DNA from: Acrasis kona
Lineage: Eukaryota; Heterolobosea; Eutetramitea; Acrasida; Acrasidae
Assembly: GCA_026419775.2 (NCBI GenBank)
Contig: JAOPGA020000950.1
Location: 82,457-146,456, forward strand
Direction of reading: 5' to 3'
Length of the DNA stretch: 64,000 nt
The notes beneath the pieces were generated by a model. It had not been told where the DNA came from, searched no databases, and worked only from the letters and a program-made list of their open reading frames with translations. Below, piece after piece: positions 33,439-42,645 of this stretch; the first letter of the stretch is position 1; each line of letters opens with the position of its first letter. Made by a program: the position numbers and the translations under genes.

Positions 33439-35124
33439 ATGGTGAATACTTCTGCTAGTGCAAAGAATTCGTCTGCGAGAAGGAGAAAGAAGGAATTAGG
33501 GTTTGAAGACATACAACAGTACTTTGATGCGCCTATAAAAGAGGCATCTGATGCGTTGGGGGTTTCTTTGACCCAACTGAAAAGAGTATGCAGGGAATGC
33601 AACATCCCAAGGTGGCCTTTTCGCAAGGTATAGTTGTGAGCCTGTGTATATAATAACGACTTCTCTCTGTAGCTACAAAGTATTCAAAATAAAATCCAAG
33701 AGCTCAAAGATGGAATGGATCCTACTGATGAGTTAACAATTGACAGAGTGAAGGATAAAATAAAGAGTCTAGAGAATGAAATCGTCTTCATTAAGTCACA
33801 TCCCCGAAGCATTGTACCAAAAGAGAAAAAGAGGAGCTCCATTGAGAAGAAGAAGAGATGGTCTCTGCCCTCGGCTGACGCGCTGTCTTCCTTAGAGAAC
33901 AACACGGCAAGGAACTGGACAATTGGGGATGAAGAAGACGATGAAGATGAGGATGAAGATATGGATGAAGATATGATACAAGAAAAAATTGCCAATAGGT
34001 TCCAGGGACTTTTAGGAAGTAGTAATGACGTCCCTGAGCAGGCTCAAGACACTCGACACCAAGAAATTAACACCCAACCACATCGTGAACAAGCATCCAC
34101 TAGTCCGACTAGGATTGGTCCTCCGCAATTGACTTCTTTGGTGATGCCAACCCTGGAGGCTAGACAAAAAAGACTTTCATTAAACCCTCATGTACTCAGG
34201 GATTTATCAGAGAGGGCCCACGTACCAGTTACTCCCACACATCATTTCGACCCATACCGTCAAGACCAACAACCAAACTCTATAAGCAACCTAAGCTCAA
34301 CCATTAAGAGTTCTAACACACCCGTGAGGTCTTCCTCTGGTGTTGCAGGGTTCTATCCTCCTCCATGTGCTAGACACTCAAGACAAAATACAATTACTTC
34401 AGACACAACCCCACACCTACGATCCTGGTCGTCAACAAGTAACACATCAAGTCTTTCGCCAGTTCAAATAGTCCCTACCAACTTTTCTCCTCCTAAATTA
34501 ATACAGACCACCGCCCCGACACCAGTTATGATAAACAAACGAAATTCTGGACAACCATTCACTTTGAGTCAAGAAATTAATTACAAACACCATTTGAACC
34601 ACCAACAGCAATACAATAACAATGTCAATGATATTCAGGAACCTTACAAGCCTCCTCAAATATTCTTGCCTTACACTCAAGACCAAAACATTACCAGGCT
34701 ACCCTCATTTTCACACATGATTGGACAAGACGGGACTACCAACACATACGAATCATTACCAAACGAAATGAACCAACCTTATAAAAGAATCAACTCCATG
34801 CCTGCAGTTACCTCGCTCCCAAAATTCGACGAACTACAAAAGGACATTAATAATTATCAAAATAGCATGAGAAAACACTCGCCTCAATACATGCCGAGAA
34901 TGGATTTAAACCACTCCCCAATACACCAACAACAACCAGACCCATTCCTCACCCGTCAATCGGTCACCTCCACATCCAACGCACCTCCAGTGTACACACC
35001 ACCACAATCTCCAAACTATCAAGAAGAAAGGAAATTGAGTTTTGTAGAAAAAATTTTTAGAAAACAAATCCCATTCTTTAAAAAGAGGTCAGCATCGCCT
35101 TCGCCCAACAACAAAGTTTTGTAA
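33439..35124 (+). CDS. RWP-RK domain transcription factor
   Basis: Exon 1 33439-33627 and exon 2 33673-35124. The RWP-RK motif straddles the intron: ..CRECNIPRWPFRK | LQSIQNKIQ... Upstream in exon 1, LGFEDIQQYFDAPIKEASDA and LGVSLTQLKRVCRE are the helix-turn-helix of the domain. The N-terminal basic cluster (ARRRKKE) may aid nuclear import. The rest (~470 residues) is an acidic patch (33926-33981), then a long Pro/Ser/Asn/Gln-rich disordered region and a basic end. RWP-RK factors control nitrogen response or gametogenesis in plants and algae and also occur in amoebae; the target here is unknown. Splicing is required because the full motif exists only in the joined product. Confidence 0.93.
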
Positions 35125-35135
35125 AAAAGTATTTT

Positions 35136-35181
35136 TTAAAGTAACATATTGTAATGTAATACTATCTTCTTGAGTTGACTT
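35136..35181 (-). repeat. Remnant copy of the 3' end of the DGAT1-like gene
   Basis: The stretch matches 38751-38791, the last coding bases and stop of the DGAT1-like gene: shared text TAACATATTGTAA then ACTATCTTCTTGAGTTGA on the plus strand. The copy has a 4-bp longer spacer and no matching upstream coding sequence that I could find. It sits 11 bp after the RWP-RK stop. Confidence 0.6.
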
Positions 35182-35936
35182 TCCACATCGCCCGGGTGGG
35201 AGAGGATATTTGAAGTGGGATTTTTATTAGTACATCAATTCACATTACAATAGGGACGGTCTTATTATTTCTCCTGATAAATCTCGTATTTTGAATGTCC
35301 TGTAATTGAACCTATAGCAATCACTATTAGTTTACAACTTGATGATACAATCGTCAAGCTCGGCGTATCGCAAATCATATCACATTGGCAGTAGATAGTC
35401 GAAGTACATTTTGTATGCATATCCTGTCAGTTATCATGTCGCTCACCGTACTGTTACATATTCCTCGCCTTATCAAACTGGATATAGTTGTTCGTGTTGG
35501 ATAACATATCTGATCCCCTGTATTGTTGTAATCACATTTCACCCTGGTACCTAAAATCCGTTACCTTGACCGGGTGGTGAGTGGGAGCTTGCATAGTGCT
35601 TGTACTTGAAGTAGTGTTTGTTTTTAACGTTTGTTATTCAACGTTAATTAAAAACCTTGTCACTTCTATCTGTCATGTGACTCGGTACATCCACCTGCAA
35701 TCCTGCACCTGCACAAGAATCGCTTCCAGCAACGGTGAGACAACAACCAATATCACGTGTGGACATTTCAGTTTAACAAAATTCGCAAGTGGTCTGGATA
35801 GAATGCTTCTCCGATGTTGTTCAAATCAAGGACAATGCTAATAAAATAAAAATATTACATTTCATAAAAAAGAAGTATATATTTGAGGTTCGTCAAGTAC
35901 CACTCAGTAATCTTAATCTCCTCGTCAGTTCTTTTG
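35182..35936. other. Intergenic, no gene seen
   Basis: About 750 bp. Apart from the DGAT1-like scrap at its left edge I see no coding exon. The open frame at 35581-35841 is short, Cys-rich and without splice partners. No tRNA or strong hairpin was found. Confidence 0.45.
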
Positions 35937-38613
35937 TTATTCATTATACGTTTTATTCCAACTTTGCTGCACAGCACCTCCACTCTGAGATCCACCACCT
36001 ACTACAATAACATGTTGAGTACTTTTGTGTGACTTACCATTGTTTTGTTGCACTACTTTAAACGTATTTATTACATCTTCTAATTTAATTCTTTCTAATA
36101 ATGTCATGCATATGAAAGATTCGTCGTACATACTTGCGCCAGGTTCGTCTGAAATACAAGAGTCACTTTCAATGCTATTATAGGGAAGAATGATATCTTC
36201 AACAGCCTGATCGTAAAGCTTATTTTGCGGTTCTTTTTTTTGCACAGAGGCACTTTTCAAAACATAGTAATTAGGTTCTCCGAGGAAGTTTTCAAGCCCT
36301 TTTTGAAACAACACCACAACTTCGATCGGGCGCGATTTGCCCCACGCTTCACTTGAAAGTTGAAAAGTCATTTGATCTTCAGCAAAATCAATCATTTTAA
36401 AAGTGCAGCTTTTTTCCCAATTTATCGAGGCGCTCTCTTGTTCTAATAAGGTCTTTCCGATGTTCTTTGCCACGAACAAAAACAAAATAGGTGTTTCTTG
36501 GCTACAATGAACGACGATCTTGTGAATTTCATTAAAAATGATCTTGTGTGTAAGTGCTTCTTTGCGGTTTTTATCTTGCACAAAGATGAATCCGCGTTGA
36601 TCCCAGATTTTATATTTATACATTTTATTATTACTCTTAATCTCTTGCGTGAATTCCACGTTAACATCTGTTCTTTTGCAACAAATAACTTTGTCACCTA
36701 TTATAGATGTATCAGTGCTCGTCTCTGCAAGTTGGGTGCCTGGATTTGTAAAACCAAAATATTGAAGCAAGCCCCAGTGTTTGATAGGGAATGTTCTTCT
36801 TCTCCATGCGTCCGAATCTGGGTTGCTAATTTCCTGCAACAATTCATTCGCTTCTTGCTCTGCGTTTGTTGTTGTTGATGGAATCGTGATTGAAAATCCT
36901 TCTTCTACTTTTAGTGGAACGTGTTTCCATGATGTTGATCTGAGAAAATCAAAGATGAATCCAAAACTTGGGCTTTGAATTTCTTTAGATGATATCAACC
37001 TTCGATAGATCGCTTTGTATGACATTCGTTCGAGAATCTTTCCTTTGCTCAGTTCCATAGAGTCTTTGAGCAAACTGGGAGCAATATCGGTATTGTAATT
37101 GGTGATTCTATTCTGGATCAGTTGCATGCTGTATCCGGGTGCCACGACGTATGCATATTCTTGATTGGGTTCATGTTTTATATACAGTCCTACCAGAGAT
37201 ATCAATTCGATGATATCGATCGTTTTACTCTTCCTGTTGCAATAAGCGTCCAAACCCTTATGATAAAAGTTACGATTGAACCCGATGGGTATGCTATAGA
37301 TTGCAAATGTCAAAAGGAGAACGTAAGAGGCATATAGTTCGTTGGTTATTTCTGATTTGTGATGCAAAAGTGGCATGATTCTCTCCTTGTTGATTGCATA
37401 CTTGTACACTTCGTCTAATAATTCATCTACCTCTTCTTCAGTGCTAGCTCTATATTTGTTTTTCAAAAAAAGCCTGACAGTGTTGACGATCAACGGCACC
37501 CCGCTAGATAAGTAGAGCACCCTATTATAGGCGTACTCGTGATGCTGTTTTGGTACGATTTTTTGAACGTCCTCGCTAATCTTGTCCACCACTTGTTCTC
37601 GAGTGAACACAGGAAACAAGACTAAAACCACATCTTCTGATGGTGACGCAATACCGATGCGCTTCTTTCCCAAAGAATGTGCTGTAACAGACCTGCCACT
37701 GCAATACACGTATACACCTGGCGCGAACATCAAACCAATACTAACGGCCCACAATGCCCAAATGGCTGTTGCTTCATTGATAACATCATCACATCTGTAT
37801 GGAATATAATCAATTTCGTCAAGGTGAATGAAGACTGGGTTTTTTGTGCTCTCTCTTAGAAATCGACCGAACAGACAAACTCTCACGTCTGAACAGTTGG
37901 TGTTAATGTCAATTCTTATAAGGACTTACAGAATTGATGTTCCGAATGTCCGTGGTCCCCCTCTTTCTGCTGTCCGATAAACTCTTCATAATCTTTTTTT
38001 TTCAAACCCATCTGCGTCAGAACGATGTTTGAAACCAATTGAAACACCAATTCAAGAGCGTTATGCATGCCTTCCTCTCTTAAAATGGCTGGCGATGGTG
38101 ATGACGGGGCACCTGTGGCAGGCTTAAAGGTGCATCTGCGCACTACCACATTCATGAGGTTGAGTCCGTCAATAATTTTCTTAAAGTCGTCATTTTTTGA
38201 ATGATTCTGTTTAATAATGTCGGCAAACTTCAATCCAAATCTATGGTAAGTTTCCGTCGACTTCAAGACTTACTCTGTTTTCCCCGATCCGTACATTTGT
38301 CCTGCAATAACAAACTTCATTTGTCGGATTATTGTCTCAGAAATTCCTTCATTTGCCAACACCGAATTGTTCTGATAAGCATAAAGAATCTGCTTCAGAC
38401 AGTGTATTGGAGTGAAATAGCCATCCATTGGTTCTGTACCTCCCTTTAGTAACTTAATAAATTTATTAAGTTAATAAAGCAACTGAGAAATTCAGAGTCA
38501 ACGTATCGCATAACCATGCTTGATTTTCCGCAACCTTGGTCTCCTACAACAAGAATTTTGCAAAGTTGGTCACAACCCCACGGTGAATTGTCATAATCCC
38601 ACGAGATATTCAT
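35937..38613 (-). CDS. P-loop NTPase with Ras-like first P-loop (protist CRN/RHS-like)
   Basis: Exons inferred: 38484-38613, 38274-38439, 37930-38240, 35937-37888. About 850 residues. Exon 1 reads like the start of a Ras/Rab protein (CKILVVGDQGCGKSSMVMRY) but stops after the first helix. A second P-loop follows in exon 2-3 (FVIAGQMYGSGKTEFGLKF). Exon 4 begins with VFIHLDEIDYIP, a Walker B with Asp-Glu, then a sensor-like VYVYCSGRS. This order (P-loop, long helical insert, HLDEID) recalls the large P-loop NTPase families of protists such as Crinkler-type and trypanosome RHS proteins; this is a weak family call. The C-terminal ~300 residues are unrecognised. The intron at 38241-38273 is only 33 bp. 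Confidence 0.6.
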
Positions 38614-38750
38614 TATGTCGTTTGTATTTTATTTGATTGAGCTCACATATCTGATTTTGTTGTTAAATGGAAGAAACCTGTAGGCTTTCTATCTAACAGG
38701 TACTGAAGAATGTAGAGAAATATTTCTAGTAGTGATTGGCTAATTTATTT

Positions 38751-40444
38751 TTAAAAAGTAACATATTGTAAAACACTATCTTCTTGAGTTGAGTTGTTCT
38801 TTCCCAAAGGATCAAGTATGTCCACATTGTTCTTCTTCATGTACCCATAGCAATAGAATAATTCAATAATCGGAAGTCCGGCGCTGAATCCCAACCACAT
38901 GATCATATTTCCTAATCTCGTTCCCTTAAACCTCTCAACAGCATACAGGAATGGGATCTGCAAGACAATCAACCCAAAGAACCAAGGCCTAAAAGTGACA
39001 AATGCTATGCATAACAAATATTCGTGGAGAATGGCGGTAGTAACGTAAGTGCTAATAGCAGCCAACTTCTTGTTGAAGAGAGGAACTTGTCTCATGCTTT
39101 CCATGTATACATGCCTGCACATCCATTTGTACACTGCACGATTCCACAGTTTCCAAAATTCTGTCATTGTTGTTGAATCCCACCACTCCAAATAGAACTC
39201 TCTGTCGGCAAACCTACTGACTTCTGCGACCGCATTCAACAGGCAATGGAAGATACCATAGAAGGCAAGCATCCAAAGTAACATTGTAGGGACTGCCAAA
39301 TAGAATACATGTTCCAAAACATTGTAGGAAAGACTCTCCATGGTAGGAATCATCAATTTTTGCACTAAACGGTTACAATTGACCACCAGTGAGATGTAAA
39401 CTTACTTGACACGTAAATGATGAGACAACAGATGAGGAACCCCAACAGCTGCTTGATCATTTCAAACCATTGGATTCGTTCAGTTCTAGGGAAGTTTGGT
39501 TCGTACACAAGCGTAGGAGACATTACAAAGTTGATGTAGTCGAGGGTTAGATGAATCACTGATTTTGTAACGCTCTGCTTTGCAATGTTAGAGAAGCGAT
39601 CCTTCACGACATGAATGTTATCATTTGAGTGGAAATGTTTTCTCATGTACCTATTAGTAATAAAGTAAGAATGCATCTTCATGCTCATTACAAAAGTTTG
39701 TGCACAAGTAGCACCTCTACACACTATGTTTGTTAAAAAAAATGTTAAGAAGAGCGAAACGTACGTGGACTCATGTTTAAGTGTGTTGCAAACCAGCTAG
39801 AGAAGAACCACACACAAAATTGTGCGACGACATAGGAGCAACATAAAATGATGTCGGTTACAACGTCCTTCTTTGTTGTCTTTTTGTTTATTTCTGTTTG
39901 CTTAATGTCAATGTTGATCAACATGAACGTTTCCAGGATGATGCTCATGATGGCACATCCAGCAATAACACACCCTGATAAAACTAGCATTGCGGGAAAT
40001 CCAGATAAAAGAGCCTCCGCTAGGGTGAGATCCAAAAAACTACCAGTCCTCTTGTAATCAGTTACCATCTGAACGAGTAACCAAGCTACAAGAAGCATGC
40101 TAATCAAACTAAAAACAGTTAGTAAAAAGTGTTAAATATTGGTCAAACTTTAGAATTCCATGATGCCTACGATCAGATAATGGAGATGGACGTTCGACAA
40201 ATGGATGCGGAAACGATCCAATTCTGCCCTTGATTTCTCCATCCTCCCTCCTTTGCTTAGGTGTTGCAACCTTCAGTTTTGGTGATGCAACTTTTGGCGA
40301 AGTAGTTCTGGTGGGTGTTTGAAGAGCGGGCTTATCTGTGAATATTGGCTCGACGTTCTGTTCCTCTATCGTTGCAACTTTTGCTGCTGTGTTGATGGGA
40401 CTATCTGGTGCGTGCTTCTTTAATCCCTTCCTCTTCTTTGCCAT
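38751..40444 (-). CDS. DGAT1: DGAT1/SOAT-family O-acyltransferase (MBOAT)
   Basis: Exons inferred: 40149-40444, 39766-40108, 39406-39723, 38751-39364. About 520 residues with roughly nine membrane segments. The N-terminus is basic and disordered, as in DGAT1. Key motifs: FADREFYLEWWDSTTMTEFW (the FYxDWWN motif with Glu and Asp variants), LWNRAVYKWMCRHVY (WNxPVHxW) and the catalytic His in AILHEYLL. MSPTLVYEPNFPRT corresponds to the PTLCYEINYPR motif of DGAT1. It would form triacylglycerol from diacylglycerol and acyl-CoA in the ER. DGAT1 is favoured over sterol acyltransferase by the wording near FYxxWW, but the distinction is not certain. Confidence 0.85.
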
Positions 40445-40536
40445 GATTTTGATTTGTAAAAAAGTAGATGGTACAAAAATAGACTTTAATAAAACATTAC
40501 ATAACAGACGCAATTAAACATCTCTTAAGATTCTAA

Positions 40537-41445
40537 TTATTCTTCATCCTCATCTGGAACGAAGTCTGATTCTTTAAGGGTGGCCAAGAACTCTGATAAT
40601 TTGAGTTCCTTTACTTGCTTATCATCGCAGATGTATACCTTGAAGTCGCTGTGATCAAACAATTCGTCCTCAGGGTGTTGTTTGCAAAGCAGGTATTGTT
40701 CTTCGTCTTCTTTGAATACTTCTCCTATGAAGACGTAGTCGGGGTTCTCCTTTGTGAAAGTGATTGCCTCTAGGTCCTCCTTTGGTAGAGCGAATAAGGA
40801 GAAACTGAAGGGGCCGACTGTGTGCTTGCTCTCGAAGTATTTAACTTGCTTAGTTGTGTTGGTGAAGTTGTTGATCGGCTCTGGTAGGAAGTACTTGTTT
40901 TGGTGGTACCTTTCGCGATTTTTTAAGGGTTGATAAGTGAATCCCAATCTCTCGAGTTGTTTGATAACCTTTGATGATAAGTCTTTTTTTGGTGCTTGTT
41001 TTTCCTCTTCTTCCTCTTCTTCCTGTTCCTGTTCCTGTTCCTGTTCCTCCTCCATGGCGTTCTCCTTTTCTTGTTGTGTGGGTTTGATGGTTAACTTCTT
41101 CTTCGTTCTAGTAGAGGTGTTTGGGGCGGATTTGATGTTTAACTTGGACATTCTAAACTCGACTTCGTTTCTCTTTTCTAAGAGGTTGTTGGATTTTGAG
41201 GGCTTCTCTCTAAGTGGCATGGCTTCTAACTCTGTGTTTTTGTCGCCAATTTCCTTGTAGTTCACGTTGCTGCGAGTACGAGTGCCTGCTACAATGTTCT
41301 TCTCCTCAACATTACCACCGTACGCAACACGCTTGCTTCTATCGATTGGCTTGCTAACCCATTCGGTCTTCTTGACAACTTTTTGAGTGGTGGTGGACAT
41401 TTCTGTTTTTCTGAATTTTTGTTGAATAATTGGTGTGGTTGACAC
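40537..41445 (-). CDS. Orphan protein with Glu/Gln repeat, about 300 residues
   Basis: Single exon. The N-terminal half is basic and low in structure. At residues ~130-148 there is a Glu/Gln tract (EEEQEQEQEQEEEEEEE). The C-terminal ~140 residues look folded: LERLGFTYQPLKNRERYHQN, GPFSFSLFALPKEDLEAITF and DYVFIGEVFKEDEEQYLLCK. This block mildly recalls SMI1/KNR4-type or DUF1963-type beta folds, but I cannot assign it. Two ATGs are close together (41445 and 41400). The mixed text is evidently a real gene because of the long uninterrupted frame and its position between two confirmed genes. Confidence 0.6.
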   Translation of the reverse strand: MSTTPIIQQKFRKTEMSTTTQKVVKKTEWVSKPIDRSKRVAYGGNVEEKNIVAGTRTRSNVNYKEIGDKNTELEAMPLREKPSKSNNLLEKRNEVEFRMSKLNIKSAPNTSTRTKKKLTIKPTQQEKENAMEEEQEQEQEQEEEEEEEKQAPKKDLSSKVIKQLERLGFTYQPLKNRERYHQNKYFLPEPINNFTNTTKQVKYFESKHTVGPFSFSLFALPKEDLEAITFTKENPDYVFIGEVFKEDEEQYLLCKQHPEDELFDHSDFKVYICDDKQVKELKLSEFLATLKESDFVPDEDEE

Positions 41446-41545
41446 CTATTTAACTGCCTTATTTCGCGCCATAACGGTCATTTCTTAGTCCGCCGAAATT
41501 TTCAACGATTGACTTTTAATTACAAAGAACTACACGAACTTCAAA

Positions 41546-42554
41546 ATGGTGGTTGTCCTGCAAGAACCATTGGTGGTCAAGTACAATTCCTATGGATCAA
41601 CTCTGACCATGTTGATTTGGATTTTATGTTGGGTGTTAACAATTATAGTTCCATTTATATTTGCCTTTTTCACTCCGAGTATTGAACAAAATCACGTAAA
41701 TTACTAAATCGTGTAGACTTTTATCGAAGAGAGGAAGCTTTCATGGAAAGACCGTCAATATTCTTCCCGCAAAAAGCTTTACTAATAGTAAAATCAACGC
41801 AGCCTGAATTCAATCGTGTTTGGACAACAAGCACAAGTCTAAACGACCTAATTGGAGCTAAACTAGTATCGCCATCGTTCGTCACAGATTTTACAAACAA
41901 ATGGGACGAAACAAACTACAATCAATATCCTCCTGATCTTGTTAAATTTAAATTCACCATACCACAAGATGCAACTACAAACCCTACAATTGGAATAGAT
42001 TTACTTTTATTTTTCACGTTATCTTTATCGGTACGAGCTACATTTCTGCTAAAAGAATTAACCTTAATTAGCAATATAAGCAAGTCAATATGGAGGCCAT
42101 AGCTCACATTTCTTATAGCTCAGCTACACCTGGCAGTTCGTTGACTGTAATGGGTAGCTTGATGTTGTCTCAAGATGGACCACTATCCTATTATTTTTCA
42201 CAAAATACTTATAATAATACAGCGATAGATTTCACAACTGTCGATAGTTTGGATCAAATCAGCATTGAGGACATTTTACGATTCCATTCACAAGATTCAA
42301 TATCTGCCTACTTTCAACCCAAAAACAACATTTGGAGGGACGGATACGACAATCTTTTCACATTAAACGTAGAAATCACCATACCTCAACAAGTGATACA
42401 TTACCAACCAGGTTTTCCAGAAGTTATCAAATTTGCTTGGATACAGTACCTATCAGCAGCAGTCGTCGTTTATTTTGTAACATTCCAGACCTATAGATTT
42501 ATCGTCATGATGGGACTATTACCGACAAGAATAACATTCAGCAAAAAGATTTAG
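41546..42554 (+). CDS. TMEM231: TMEM231-like ciliary transition-zone protein
   Basis: Exons inferred: 41546-41678, 41717-42030, 42072-42554. About 310 residues with one membrane helix near each end: MLIWILCWVLTIIVPFIFAF and IQYLSAAVVVYFVTFQTYRF. Between them lies a beta-rich ectodomain. Family wording includes FYRREEAFMERPSI, EAIAHISYSSATPGSSLTVM (compare the CSP-type region of TMEM231) and GFPEVIKFAWIQYLSAAVV just before the last helix. TMEM231 is part of the B9/MKS complex that gates the cilium base. This implies a flagellated stage, as does the LRRC43-like gene. The exon joins are consistent; the 38-bp and 41-bp introns match local practice. Confidence 0.82.
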
Positions 42555-42645
42555 TTTTTGTAAAATATACTTTTTATACAATCTATTCTCTTACAATCTT
42601 CTTCCGAAATCCAAGTCCATGCACATTTTTTTACAAAGAAAACAT

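Noticed and set aside
35581-35841. 86-codon plus frame in the gap before the P-loop NTPase.
   Set aside because: Cys-rich, no domain, no splice partner; likely chance.
41015-41053. Short repeated CTGTTC and CTTCTTC units that look like a tandem array.
   Set aside because: They encode the Glu/Gln tract of the orphan gene; not CRISPR or a satellite.
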